From Otis tarda (lineage: Eukaryota; Chordata; Aves; Otidiformes; Otididae), in assembly GCA_026413225.1 (NCBI GenBank), contig CM048552.1, forward strand, positions 164,250,053-164,314,052: a DNA stretch of 64,000 bases, in the 5' to 3' direction. Of this stretch, positions 37,884 through 51,920 are shown one piece after another. The position numbers were made by a program, and so were the translations under genes. The notes under the pieces are model-generated. The model was not told the DNA's origin, ran no database searches, and worked only from the letters and a program-made list of their open reading frames with translations. Positions within the stretch are counted from its first letter, which is position 1, and each line of letters starts with the position of its first letter.

Positions 37884-38560
37884 ACTTTCCCGGGCACGCG
37901 CCAACTTTCCCTGCGCTCCTCCGCCGCCCCGGGCGCCGCCCGCGCTTCTCCTCCACACTCCCGCGCCGTAGCTCCGCGGTAGGGAAGCAGCCCCGCACCG
38001 CGGCCGCCCCCCCGCCTCTTCCCGCAGCGCTCGCTGGCCATGGCTGGGCGGCGCGGAACGGAGCGCAGCTGCATCTGCGGAGACCGTGGGGAACCGCGTA
38101 GTCGCGGTGAAAGGAAACAGCGGGTTCCGCTGCGCGCACCGTGGGAAAGCGGCGACGCGGGATGCGTGTGTCGGAGAGGGTTTATTTTACCCCTTCCCTC
38201 CGTCCACTCCCGCAAAGGGGCGCGGAAGGGATCGGCAGAGGCGGATACAGCTAAGCGACTTCGGGGATGCCCCTCGTCCCCGCCCGGCCCGCCCCCCCAG
38301 GCACCAGCGGAGGCCGCGCCGCCGGCCGCCCTGCCGGCCCCGCTCCCGTGCGCTCCGGGAGGCCGCAGCCGCCGGGTCGGTGGGGCGCGGGCTGCCTCCC
38401 GCCGCCGCCGCCAGGTGGCAGCGCAGGGCGGCGGATGGGCCGCGGCGGAGGGCGCGGGGCGCGGCGGTGGGGATTGTCCTGGGCGGTGTCGGTGGCCGCG
38501 GTGCAGGGGGGGGAGGAAGCAGGCGAGGGCGTGCTGACTGCGCTCTCTTGGTTGCCGGTT

Positions 38561-41500
38561 GGGAGAACAGCCGCTATAGCGTCTGCATACCGAACGTGGA
38601 GGTTGTTTTTTTTGTTTGTTTGTTTGTTTTCCTATGGTGTTTTTTTTTTTGCTTTTAGCTTTTAGGTTTTATTTTCCGTGAAATTACGTATTTGATTGAT
38701 CTTTAAAAAAATATTTAATTGCGTACATGCAAAGATGTGCACGTGTTCACGTTTGTGTATTGATTCCTGTTATGTGCTATGCACATTTGAGTATGTAAAT
38801 CCAATCGACGTTATGTATACAGGAACGCAGGAATACATAGCACAGAGGTTGGAATCCAGCTTTTACTCCAATGTAATGCTAGACGTAGTTGTGTCTTCGT
38901 GGGTTTTCTTGTGGGAGTCTAAACACGGAAGAGGGAAGAATATTCTGCATATGATGTGTGGATTCATCACGTCTATATCTTCAGTGGACCTCTGTCAACT
39001 CATATGTTAACATCCCAACATGTCAAACCCAGGGATGATTGTAAAGAAACACCTTTTTCTTAATGCTCAGCCTTCCCCAAAAGGTGTATTCTTCTGTTTA
39101 TGTGACTCACATCCTCTCTCCCTAGGCCCAAAACATGCAAGATCTGGTGTTCGGACAGAAGACAACTTTCTTATATAAACCAGGTAATATTCCTGACTTT
39201 GTAGAAGCTTTTAGAAAGCTTCTTAGTGGGACCAAGTACTTACTTCTGTTATTAAAGAATCTCTGTCCTTCCTGTTTTGATGCAAAACCAATTAATTCAA
39301 CAGAAGGTTTTGAATGGCTTTAGATTGAGTTCCAAGATACTTCTTTTAGTTAGGAAAAGAATACCAAACCACACTGGGCACTTCCCCCCCCCCCCCTTTT
39401 AAAGGATTTTCTAATATTCCACATGAAATATATTATGATAAAGGAATAAAAAGAATTCACAGTTAGTAATTAGGGATGTTTTACAGGAGTTTCTTATGCC
39501 CTCACTATTTTTGAGAAATATTTTTGGTTTGAGTTAATAATTCTGCATTTTGAATATATGGGAGCTTATGCATGTGTGCATGCATTTTTAAGGTCTGTAT
39601 ATTTACAGCATCTGCCTGTGTTTCTACGCTATTTTTCTCTCTGAGACACAAAATTAGACACACATAAATACTTCTTTATTTAATAAAATATTCCCTCCAA
39701 GTTGTTAGACTACTAGATCATGCTGCTGTTCCATTAATTCTTATTATGATTAACATTACATTTTTAGTAAAATACCTTAAAGTTCTGTACAGTTTTGCAG
39801 AATGTTTATTTCAATATGCATGACTAGCATGAGAGGGCACAGCTCTGTATCCTTTACTGAAATCAGTAAGGAATTAGACTCCATTTGAATGGAGTTTACA
39901 TAGTCTGAAAGTATTCCTTACAGTGGAAAGTTATAGCTGCATGTATCTGAATATTTGAACTAGAACTGTCATTGTAAACTTGAGCACACAAACATCAAAC
40001 AATGAGTGCTATATTTATGAGAAACAAAGAGGTCTTTATTACGATACTGTGTTACCTTTTGCTAATTTATCTTTCATCTGCCTTTCATGAAACCAGGAGA
40101 TCCTAAATACCGCTAAACTGAAAAACTCAGGAGGAAAGTTGGAAGTAACTAACTCGTATAATCTTCATACGGAATACAAATAGAGAGACATGAATGAGGA
40201 TGGAACAACAGAAAAGATAGATAAACAAAGGATATTATGAATACATATCTACAACAACTTGTAGTTGTACAGGTCTACCCCCTTTCTGTAGTACTTCAGT
40301 CAATAAGAGTAGCAGGAACAATGGATATAGCATGAGGAGCCAGACATTATGGTTAAACTGGAACATGGAGGTACCCATGTCATAAGTTAAGTATATTGGA
40401 ACTGAAGGATATACACTGTTTAGGAAAGACAATAAAGGTGGTGAAATAATTTCATGTTACTACACTAAAAACTATTAAGAAGTAAAGACTCTCAGGTAAG
40501 AGTGCAATAAAGAAGTTAGATTTGGGGGTGGAAATGAGATTGTGTCTGCTTGAATGAAAATTGTTGAGTGAAGGGTAGGAAAAAAGCTTTGTGACGATGC
40601 AATCTAGTATGAATCTGCTCGTACAGAATTTGTCTGGATAAGAATGCCTACAAATACAGGAAAAAAGTAAAAATTTATATTGTGTGGTTAAGCAAATTTG
40701 TGTGATTTGTCATGGTCAAATAGCAGAAAAAAATTTCAACCAGTGACGTTGGGGATTATATGAGTTTGGACATGATAGAGGATAGCTTCTTCTATGGAAC
40801 AGACACTGAGCAAGCAAGATGCAAGGATAACTTAAACTTAATTTTAGTGAATGATAGAATCTGCAGGAAAAACTGATGATAGAAAATAATCTTAAATCTG
40901 GTGGTTTTGAGCTTTTCCACTTCATGTGAAGTTGCAAGACAGAGAAATGTAGACAATCTGTAACTGCAGTCCAATGTTTCAGAAAGGCAAACTGAGAAAC
41001 AAAAGTTTAGTGAGACAGTCTTCAATGAGGAGCACCAGAATTAGAAGTCAGATAAAGCGTGTCATTACTTTATGTAAAAAATGCAAACACCGTTGAATGT
41101 TTACATTGGAGGAGAGAAGGAGAAATGAAAAAAAAACCCCTCGAACAACAAGGGTGATAAATAATTCCCAGAAGGTAAAAACCTTAAGCAGATTATTAAC
41201 TGTAAGCACAAAAGTTATAAAGAATGGAAAAGAGATATTGATTAGCAAGGAGGAAATCTGCATCAATAATTAGAAGATATAAAACCAAACTGAGAATGGT
41301 CAGAAACCTTGTTAAACCAAAGCCTGCACAGCAAACTGAAATATAGGAAAAACTTCTTAAGCCATCTAAATAAAATGAGAACTTCAGAAGTGGAATGGAT
41401 GTTGAAGGTTGAGGTGGACATGAAGAATAAAGTAGGCTTGGACTAAATAGTTACTGGAGAAGTGGCTTCTGATTCTGGTGAGACTGTATATGTATATTTT

Positions 41501-44500
41501 GGTATATAATGAAAGTAGGAATAGGGCAAGAAAAATCACATCATCAGCGTATCTGGTAATGTATGGCACAAGGATTTGGTCCAGAAAATTTCTGCCCTAG
41601 ATTGCTGGAAGGATTGACACATGAAATGCAATTCCAGAAGTAAGCGAGTCTAAAATTTCCAAGAAACCTAGACAAGTGGACAGTGCATAATGTTGAGAGG
41701 AGAGTTATCTGAATGGGTGGAAGTCATTAGTGAAGTTCCTTGCTGACCAGTTTTGAGCCCAGTCCTTTGTAATACACTCAGCACTGATTTGTAGACCATA
41801 TAAAACTAGGGGTCTTGCTAAGAACCAGATAATCAAAAAAGACAACTTCTGTATACACACATATGTATATATACATGTACATATATACATGCACATACAT
41901 ACATATATATGTCGTGTGTTGAAATACACATATACGTAAATATATATAAAACACTATCTAAATATTTAAAAATCTAATGCTACTGTCAATATTTATACAT
42001 TTAATTCATGTGTATCTATGTATTATTTTCTTTCAGCCTGGACTTATAGGAATGGTATGAAATCGAATAATGCAACCTATGAAGTCATGAATGAAAACTT
42101 TTGCTTAAAATTGAAACTTTGCATGAATGAAAACTGGGAAGATCCAATTTTATACAAAAGACTGAAAAATCTGAAGGTACTGGTGAATCGGAAAGTGCCT
42201 ATATATTGCCATTATAAAATAAGTGGTGATATAAAGGAAAAGATAAATGTGATTCTGTGAAGTATTAGGCAGGTATGTCTTAATAGGTGGGAAGGTGTTA
42301 ATGCTATTGTAAAGGATGTGTTTTTTCATTAGTTCCTGTTGTATTATGCATGGTTCTAGTCATACATTCAAAGAAGATCTTAAAATGAAATTTAAAGATC
42401 AGAAAGAAACTAGGATAATTCGGGCATGGAAAATGTGTCTCCAGAAGAGAGTTGTTTTGTTTTGTTTTTTTCTTTTTTTAAAGCATACATAGCCAAACAG
42501 ATATTGAAAGGACATGTGATTCCTTACACATATATTTTTAGTTAAATACTAAAATAGACAGAGTGCTTTTGAACTAAAGAGTGATGTTGGCATGCTATCA
42601 AATACTTATGTATTGATTATATTTCAACATAGCCTAGAAATGTGAAGAAATTCACTGACCATCTGAGAAGTGAGATACTTGAAAGGTACCTCTTCCAAAG
42701 AGGTAATCAGGCCAATAAACCAAAGTTGTTTTAAGATAGAACTTGAAAAGCTTGCAGAAAATATTGTGTAACTGAATGGGACAGTTCGTGTTAGGAAAAT
42801 GACATTTGTGCCAAGTAGGGAAGGAAAAGGTGTTTTAAAGAAGGTGGAATATAGTTGTTCCACGTTTATACTGTATCTGTTCCCTGCCTCAGGGCTTACC
42901 ACAGGCTCTCAGGTCAGGAAGGATGTTTTCTCCCTTTATTGTATATTTTAGATTCTGAGTTCTGTTAATTTCTTTCTTTCTTTTGTTCTCCTTTTTACAG
43001 TGGGACATGTTTTAATTCCTAGAACATTTTGCAAACAATTTATAATGTGTTTCCTCCTATTGCAGGGGCCTCGGTAGACCGTTGGCGGTGCCCTTTTTCC
43101 GCTTCTTCCCCTCTTTTTTCTTTTTCCCCAAGGAACATTAGAGGTCTAGCTTTTGGTCTTTATTGCAAAAGAAAGGACTTTGAGTCAGTATTGGAAAGTG
43201 AATAAATACTATCTAGAGTAAAAATTCTCTAGACCTTTATTTTTTTTTTTTGACTATGTATCTAGTATATGGTATCCCACAACTGTGAGGATGCATACAT
43301 TTAGATAGTTCCTTCCAGCTCTGTGTTCCTATTCTTCCTATTACTAGCTCTTAAGAAAATCATATTCAACTTGGTTCCATTCTCCCAAAAATACTAGCTA
43401 AACTTTCAGGATTTTCAATAGGACATGGAATAGCTTAAGTGACATATAGGAAAAAAAAAATCTCTCTAAAATTTACTGAACTGTTCTATCATTATATCTG
43501 ACTTTTCGTCTCCTTTATCTCCTTGCTGTACTTCAAATTATCAAATAGTTAAAATTATGTTACATCAAATATGTCTAATATTTGGTATATAAATATATAC
43601 ATAATAACTGAAATAAAAGGATTTTGATCTCATGTGGATCTGAACACTTCCTCTGGGATAGCTTCTTAGTTTTTCTGGTGGAAATTGTAGGGTAGGAATC
43701 ATACAGGGATTTGTTCATATTCTTACACACAAGGGTAACCCTAAGGCATAAATCTGTTAGGTTATTCTTCTTTTCTTTATGCTTTAATTTTCTTACAGTA
43801 AGTAAAACAGATTTAACAGGAGAAACTTAGAGAATCATCAGTGTTTTCTGTCTTACTGGTTAAAACATTAAATAGGAGGAGCTAGGTTAAAATGTTTACT
43901 CGAGGTTAGTTAGTATTAATTTGAATATGGTGAGTATATTATCCTCAAACATAGAAACTGACTTATCACGTTCCTATTCACTTTGGGGGAATTAAGCATC
44001 CCATGAGATTTCCTATTGAACTGTTCCTCACAAGCAAAACAAGCAGGGGAAGTCAGAAATTGAAAAGCAGTGATTACATATAAATTAGGCTTCTCAGTGA
44101 CTCAGTAGTAACAGCACTAATGTGATTCCTAATGTCTATGAAAAAAATGCTGTCCAGTTAAATGTTATTGGCAATAAAATATGCAGCAAAGAATATAGGT
44201 CCTTGAGGTACATGAAGGTACCCAGCAAGAACGTTGGCGGTCTCGATGGTTATGAATACTGGATCTAGACACTGTAAATGATAGGTAGGAGCATTTATAT
44301 ATATATTTTTTTAATAAACTTAGCCCTGTGTGACTATAAGTGAATACTGATGCTTAGCTTTGTGCTTTATCATTTGAATAATTTTTCCTGAGAATAATCA
44401 GTTGTTTTCCTTTTTTTTTTTGGAAGTGTTGTTTAAGACAACCTATCTATGTGCACAGTAATTTATAAAAGTTTTAAAAAAGAAAGGTCAATCCTCAATT

Positions 44501-47500
44501 TGATTTCTAAAAAACAAATCCAGTCTTATGAATTTCTACATCGTATGTTTAAGCAAATATTTACAAAATATAAACAAAATACATGTTAGTTTCACATATT
44601 TATATACATGTATTCACTTAATAACATAGAATAGGCTGATTCTTAATAAGACAGTTTGGTCTTTAGCTAAGATAAATATGAAACTTTATTTACCCAATGA
44701 TAATTAAAAATCAATCTATTACTTAATCATTCTACCTAATGGGCACTATAACTGTATTACGTTGCATTAAATGGAAATGAAGAATGTTTTGTTTTGTTTT
44801 AAGTAAGTGAACTCACTCCAGTAAAAGTAGAAGCCTTACAACGAACTGTTCTAGCATGTGCTGGCTATTCAGTGTGATCTGGCTTTCCTATCAGTGGTGA
44901 CTTCTCCAAGTCTTATGACTTGGGGAGTTTTCATCAGTTGTTGCCACTAGGTGTCCCTATATGCACCTCTGTGCACGGAAATGCTTAATGACAACATTAA
45001 CTGAAAGACAAGAAGAGAAATTGAGTGAGAGGAGTAGAAAACAGGACAGTAAACTTTCTTTCTGAGTTTTAGAGTTCTATTTGGCAACATTTTACACATT
45101 ATTGAAGAAGACATATTAATAGATTCATGATTATGCAGTTAGATTTCAAAACAAACTTAAAAAAAAAACCCTAGATATTAATGTAATCTTTGGTATTACA
45201 TAGTTATATATATAAAATGGGAAAAAAATCCTCTGAAACCATGTCAGTTTAAGTTTTATATTTGGTAAATTTATTATAATTTGTAAATTATTCATACAAT
45301 TCGGTATAAAAATAGATTTTCAGATAGTAAACTTTTAAATAATTATGTATGTCTAGGAATTATGAAGAAACATGTATATTCTGTTTAGCATCTTTAGAGT
45401 ATCCTGATAAATGGGATGTTTCAAGAATTAAAGGCTTTTGATGGCTTGTACAGCCATCTAACCCTTACAGTTAATGTTTAAATAGATCACTAGTAATATA
45501 AAATCATTTGGTTTATGCCATAAGTCTTTTCATAATCAAGTTGTTATTACATGTTTTGCAAACATTCTTCTAGTAGGCCAGTTGTTTAATCAAGGTTAGC
45601 AGCAATTTTGACACGAGAGCTTTATGATTTTTTTTTTTTCCTAAAGAAAAGGAAAAATGCAAAATGTGAAGATATATTCTTTCAGTTATAATGAACAAGG
45701 TCCTTGAACAGACACCTCAGAGGGTTAAATAATTATTTCCTGTAACATCAAAAGGCAGCAGATACCACACTGAGGGCTAGATTATACTGATATTGTCTGG
45801 AAACCAGGAGTTCTAGAGCAGTGCCTTCTCTTTTTCAAAATACAAACCTTTACTTAAAAAACAGACAAACAAACAAACAAGCAAGCTTTCACCCTGCTCA
45901 CTGCTATTCAAAACATGACTACAGAAAAGCTACTTTTCTGAACCTGCAGTCAGTAATCCTGAAACTGTAATTCTGAGCTTACTTCTTTTGAACTTGTAGC
46001 GAACAAATCTTTTTTTTTTCGGAGATGTTAGCACTGTTGAACAGTTTACTACTGGACATTTGGATCTCACAGAGTCTAAGAATTTGGGATTAGGGAAAGA
46101 GATTTTATTTTAAAGGTCTTTATTAACAACATAATTTTATTGGAATGTCTGTATTGATTTTAAGAGAGTCATGGTCTTGGTTTAAAATTTGAGTCCACAG
46201 TCTTTTAGTACAAATGTGAGAGAGTTGCAAGTCCACTGCACTGAAAACTCATGAATTGATGAATGCATTAATGAACCATAGCTTGTTATTCTTAGTCAGG
46301 CTTGTCTACTTCATGTTACTGTTTCTTCTTTGTGAGTAAACTGACTGAAATCACAGTGAAAGCAACTTGTGTAAAGACAGATATGATAACCTGGTACTGG
46401 GTTTCGTTTTTCACTTGCATATTTTAAATCAAATTAAATTACTCTGTTTAGTTGACAAGACTGAGTGTTGGCAGATCAAGAAAGCTATGACATAAATTTC
46501 TTAGCAAACTGAAAATCCATCTTTAAAGATAATGTAGTGTGGTCCTATATTCTTTGAACCACAAGCTAGGATCAGGTTACCCTGAGCATCTTATTGATTA
46601 CAATTTTTATGGTAGTGCATAAATAGAGAAATGGGATATAGGGACTGACCTTCTCTTTCTTTACTCTGTTAGCTTACTAATTAATGTAACTGACAATCAG
46701 TTTAAAATTTCTGTAAGAATAGACAGTGGAAGGAGGAAGACTGATCCTTTACTGTTCAAAATGAAGAAGTAGAACATGATTTGTAATAAAGAGATTTTAA
46801 CCATTATTATAGACTAGTGGAAAACACAAGTAAGAATTTCCTTGTGTTTTATTATCAGTAAAATAACTGAATAATACCAGTGTTTTATTAGTTTACCAGT
46901 GAGGTTATTAGTTGTGAATAATGGTAGTGATATATATAAGAAAAACATCTATCTTGTGTATATTATCTATATAAAGTATACAGATATCTTGCAAGATACT
47001 AAAAATGTAATACATTGAATAAAAAGAAAAAAACCCAGTCATAATAACTGTATGATACACTTCAGTTAAGAATATCAAAATGCCCTGCAAACATTAAGTC
47101 TTATTCTATTGCTAATTATAATAATACACCAAGCACCCTTTTACACTGTCTATTAAAAAGAAATATAGTTACAATCTTCAGAGAAAAAAATTGCTGCTAA
47201 GCAGTTTATTTCTGCATAGAAGTGATATCAAATTTATGATTTAATATCGTTTCAACTCTAGATTTCTATACATGTCCCTGTGGAACATGAATGTGCTACA
47301 AAGCTTACGTAGAAAGCCACATGAGATTTTACTCTGTTTATTGCTACTACGGTGATACCTAGTAGTTGCAAATGGCATCTGGATTCTCCATTAGAGATAT
47401 CTAATCAGATACTCTCAATACATTTTGACATATTACAATGTATGACTTAGAGAAAAATCCGTTGGAGTGAGAGTATCAGTCCTCTTGAAATCCAGTGGTA

Positions 47501-50500
47501 ACGGAATAGTGTAAAGTTACTTAACTGTACATGGCTACCTGGAAATTTGCAGCCAAAGTAGAAAATGCAGATGAAGGAGAGGTGAAAGGAAATATTATTC
47601 CCAGTTTTCATTTCAGGAACTGGAGCAAAATGAGATCAGTTAACTGAAATGTTGTAAATGGAATATGGAATACTTTATTGAACGAATTAAATTCATTTCT
47701 CAGAGCTCCCTCTACAATATCTCATCTGGAAAATTAATCTAACTCTTAATATAGTAAAATGTTGGAAATGTTTATTGTCCTTTTGTGTCTTGCTTCGATC
47801 CATTTTTTTAATGCAAATGTATTGCTGAAATGCATGGCAATAGAGAAGTTTAATAAATAACAGTATCAGTATTAAATCATGAAGTCTGTCTTAGCTAAGA
47901 TAAACTTTAGTATTTTGAAGCCTATGTATGTTCTGCAAGCTGCAAGAAGTTGTCTTCCTTTACAAAATGTTACCTACTTCTGAAATACATCTATGCAGTG
48001 CTAAATGAACTTAATTCCTTTCACTTGAACAATCTCACAGCTATTGTAGGAAAGGCAAGAAATATTTTACTTAGCTTTATAAAATGAAACACCCTTTTTA
48101 AAGGCAGACAGGTACCATGTTTTGAAATAGTCTTATTGGGCAACTATGCACGGTGTCTAAATCAGGGCCAGTGAATCTTAAATACTGTCCTATAGATAAT
48201 GATGTGAAATTGGCATCTCCAAAGCATGTTTCTACTTAAGTGACCTAAAGTCTGCTCTAAATACATCTGCCTCTCTACGGATTGTGGTGACATAATGCAT
48301 TAGCTTAGTGTCTGAGGTGATACCTAAAATCAAGTGGGCTTAATACATACTTAGTGAATGGTCAGTCAGTGTATAAAAATCAGAGATACTTAAATATAAC
48401 TGTAAAGAGATTAACATATATTTATACTTTATGTCATCTGTAGTCTTATTGACCTGAGTGGGACTTTTTTTTGAGAAATATACTGTTACTGATCATGAGC
48501 CAGATACATAAAATTCACACTTGCGTTAGCAAAAATACTTTTAAAAACTTAGTATTACAGGAAGCATCTTAAGTTCTCTTTCAGAAAATAGTCCATATCG
48601 TCACCAGCAAGTGCACATAAAAATTTCTATATGACTAAGTTTATTTTATGTAGTTATATCTACAATAATACATATTTTTTTTGTTTGTTATTCTGTTAAA
48701 TTGATGTGGATGAACATACAGATTGTGGAACATTGCTGTTAGCATTAATGCTGTGATAGTAGACCTATGTAGCCAGAAGTGGGGATTTTTGTTTGTTTCC
48801 TTTTTTTTTGCTGTTATACATGGATTAAAATGTCATGTGGATGCCATAATTAGAAATCAATTTCTTTACTCTGTGCTTATGTTTTCTAATCATAGCAATT
48901 ACTATTTAGTCAACAAACTATGTTTAATGAAAAGAGTTTTCTGTTAATTCATATTTTATTTTCTTTCATTACATATTCCATTGTTTTTAATAATATTTTA
49001 AACCTGCATTTTTTGTTTGCATACAGTTAATAGAGCTCAATGATTAACCTTCACATCCAAGATAAAATGAACTAAGTGGTTTTTGTTATGTTGAAAGGAA
49101 AGTATAACAAAAACATAAAAATACTGTTATCAGCCTTGCCAATGAAATTTGCAGATTTGTCTGTATATCCAGGACAGTGGCTGCCACATGATTGATCAGT
49201 AATGGCTGCTGACTACCACATAATTGAATTTGCTACACTAACACTCAAAATGCTACTATAAAACATACATGGTTTATTTTCTATTTCTGCTTTTGATAAA
49301 AACTGATTTAATTGATTCGTGTGTCCCATATGTATCTTCACTCCAAATTCTTAGGCAGAATCATGAAAAACCTTCTTACTCTTCTAGATGTCACAATTAT
49401 GTAATCCCTAGTCATTCATCATATGCTGCTTCTTACAGAATACTCTTTCAAATAAAGAGTATATTTTTAAATATAATGTCTATTACTTATGTAGAGTAAG
49501 AAGTAATAAATATTTTCATCTTGCAGAAAAACCTCTGTATCATGGATTCATGTTGTATTATCATATAGCTGCTGCACGGTAAATTAATAATCTTTTATGT
49601 TTATTTAGCACATACTATTTTGACATGCCTCCATCTGGTTTTGGTTTCTCTTACTAATCTTTATTAAACTGCAGTTATAATTTAAAAAAAAATTGTTAAT
49701 ACTTTCAGATTGTTAAGGCATAACCATATTACTACAATTTACTTTTCTTTTTCCAATCAAATTCTCTTTGTGTTTTATTGCAGAGTTTCCTAACTTACAT
49801 AAGTCTCATTTCATTTTGAACCAAATTATGACATTATGAGTAACATTTCACTCCACTGATACTCCACTGATTAGTCCAGAAAAATGGAAGCCCAAGTAAC
49901 AAAATCTGTGAGCAGAGAGACTTCACTTTTCTTTTTGGTACTTCTCCATTGAAAGTTTATGTTTTTTACTTTTCCAAGTAGTTGTAATAGGTGACATTGA
50001 CCCCCCTTTCCCAAATCCTGTCCATAATATGCCCTGCATATATGCAAGTTAAGATTTAAGCCTAAACCACCTATAGGTTCTTCACTCATAAATCTGTTCC
50101 CCTTTCTGAGTTCTGCCTTGCAGAATATGATGCCAGTGGACAGTCAAAGAAGTAATATAGAACTTTTAAATTGTTCTAAGAAAATTAATTTAAAAAAAAA
50201 ATATTATTATTTTATCATTGTTCCAAATATAATTTTCTTCTTCTTTTTGCAAGTAGGAATAAAAATTTCATGTCTGAAATATAAGCAATAGCTCTGGAAA
50301 TGCCATGCAGTTTTGCTTCATCATTGTCATACCTGCAAAAGTTATTTATTACCTTGAATACTCTTCCACTATGTATAGAATATATAAGTATATAATCCTT
50401 TCAGTAGTTTTTTCATGAACAAAACTGTTAATTAAAGCTGTTAATTTACAGCTTTAAAGTGTGTGTTTAGACATCTGACATGTATATTAGATAAATTAAT

Positions 50501-50713
50501 GCCAGAGAAAATGCATCACGTTTGCTTATTATTCTCATTGTTGTTTACTCTCTTTTTTTTTTTTACATAAGTTTCAGGAAAAGTTTCTTGATAACAATAG
50601 ATTACAAAGCTAAAATACATTTAGTAGTAACTTAAGTTAAACCTATGAATAGGTTCAGGGATTTGGATGCTAAAACGGAGCTGAGATGGACGTCAGGTAA
50701 ATCAGAATATAGT
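38561..50713. other. Gene desert upstream of SLITRK5
   Basis: About 12 kb of AT-rich DNA with no supported gene and no young transposon. A C13 run lies near 39385 and a small hairpin at 44902-44927. A locally GC-richer patch near 43065-43110 is unexplained. Confidence 0.65.
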
Positions 50714-51920
50714 TGTGCTGGTTTTGGCTGGAATAGGGTTAATTTTCTTCATGGTAGTTAGCACAGGGCTATGTTTTGCATTTGTGATGAAAACAGTGTT
50801 GATAACACAGGGGTGTTTTAGTTACTGCTGAGCAGTGCTTACACAGAGTCAAGGCCTTTTCTGCTTCTCACACCACCCCACCAGCAAGTTGACTGGGGGT
50901 ACACAAGAAGCTGGGAGGGGGCACAGCTGAGACTGCTGACCCCAGCTGACCAGAGGGATATATATATCCCTTTATATACCAAAGCATATAAAGCTGGAGA
51001 AAGAAGAAGGAAGGAGGGGACACTCAGAGTTATGGTGTTTATCTACTTATGTATTTATTACACGTGATGGAACCCTGCTTTCCTGGAGATGGCTGAACAC
51101 CTGCTTGCCTCATAAATCCCTTCTTTTGCTTTGCTTATGCGTGCAGCTTTTGTTTTACCTATTAAACCGTCTTTATCTTGCGGCCCAGAAGGCCAACCGC
51201 ATCCTGGGCTGCATCAAGAGGAGCGTGGCCAGCAGGTCAAGGGAGGCGATTCTGCCCCTCTACTCTGCCCTGGTGAGACCCTACCTGGAGTACTGTGTTC
51301 AGTTCTGGAGTCCCCAACACAAGAAGTACATGGACCAGTTGGAAAGGGTCCAGAGGAGGGCCACAAAGATGATCAGAGGGCTGGAGCACCTCTCCTATGA
51401 GGACAGGCTGAGAGAGTTGGGGCTGTTCAGCCTGGAGAAGAGGAGGCTCCAGGGAGACCTGATAGCGGTCTTCCAATACCTCAAGGGGGCCTACAGGAAA
51501 GATGGGGAGAAGCTGTTCAGTAGGGCCTGTTGTGATAGGACAAGGGGTAATGGGTTTAAATTAGAAGGAGGTAGGTTTAGATTAGATATTAGAAAAAAAT
51601 TTTTTACAATGAGAGTTGTAGAGCACTGGAACAGGTTGCCCAGAGAGGTGGTGGATGCCCCATCCTTGGAAATGTTCAAGGCCAGGCTGGATGAGGCTCT
51701 GAGCAACCTGATCTAGTCAGGGATGTCCCTGCTTCTTGCAGGGGGGTTGGACTAGATGACCTTTGAAGGTCCCTTCCAACTCTAACCATTCTATGATTCT
51801 ATGATCTCAACCCATGAGTTTTCTCACTTTTACTCTTCCAAGTCTCTCATGCCACGGTGGAGGGGGAATGAGCGAGCGGCTGTGTGATGCTTAGTTGCCA
51901 GCTTGGGTTAAACAACGACA
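50714..51920 (+). mobile_element. ERVL-like solo LTR, split by a CR1 insertion
   Basis: The LTR begins TGTGCTGGTTTTGGCTGG at 50714 and ends AACAACGACA at 51920. Its own sequence is 50714-51178 plus about 51804-51920 (about 580 bp). It has a TATAAAG box at 50987-50993 and an ATTAAA signal at 51161-51166. Flanks ATAGT (50709-50713) and ATAAT (51921-51925) look like a 5-bp target duplication with one change. It shares GTTAATTTTCTTC and GTGTTGATAACAC with the LTR at 60105-60641, which supports a common family. No internal retroviral genes are seen. Confidence 0.85.
51179..51803 (+). mobile_element. CR1 LINE 3' fragment inserted in the LTR
   Basis: This 5'-truncated CR1 keeps 178 uninterrupted codons of the ORF2 C-terminus ([20 protein letters not shown] from 51180 to the stop ending at 51716), then the CR1 3'UTR and an ATTCTATG octamer tail to 51803. 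The unbroken frame contrasts with the decayed copies at 1232 and 6713, so this copy is probably younger. ATCT at 51175-51178 recurs at 51804-51807, a possible short target duplication or microhomology. The fragment lacks the reverse-transcriptase core and cannot be active. Confidence 0.93.

Larger units (their letters stand above)
36850..38560. promoter_or_regulatory. SLITRK5: CpG island promoter region of SLITRK5
   Basis: Base composition changes sharply from AT-rich desert to GC-rich DNA dense in CpG, with many GGGCGG/CCGCCC-type Sp1 motifs and no clear TATA box. It lies 2.2-3.9 kb upstream of the coding exon, where the untranslated first exon must be. It contains two minus-strand GTGAGT donors, a 91-bp alternating purine-pyrimidine tract, and G runs of 14 (37079-37092) and 19 (37663-37681). 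Long open frames on both strands are a by-product of high GC and few stop codons. The start site cannot be placed from sequence alone. The island extends well beyond the upstream donor, so divergent plus-strand transcription is possible but unproven. Confidence 0.8.

Noticed and set aside
36795..38658. Several open frames of 100-325 codons in the CpG island on both strands
   Set aside because: Composition-driven. They run through microsatellites and G runs and show no protein family features.
40100..42260. Purine-rich plus-strand stretch resembling a spliced non-coding transcript
   Set aside because: No convincing splice pairs, poly(A) logic or homology could be seen; expression data would be needed.
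43065..43110. Local GC-richer patch (CCTCGGTAGACCGTTGGCGG)
   Set aside because: It is odd for its surroundings but too short to assign to any element or gene.
44902..44927. Small hairpin CTCCAAGTC-TTAT-GACTTGGGG
   Set aside because: The stem is too short for a microRNA precursor and such chance hairpins are expected in this much sequence.
51105..51716. A 203-codon frame joining LTR and CR1 sequence, possible chimeric gene
   Set aside because: It begins at TTG rather than ATG, the first 25 codons are LTR-derived noise, and the LTR poly(A) signal lies inside it. The rest is an ordinary CR1 ORF2 tail.
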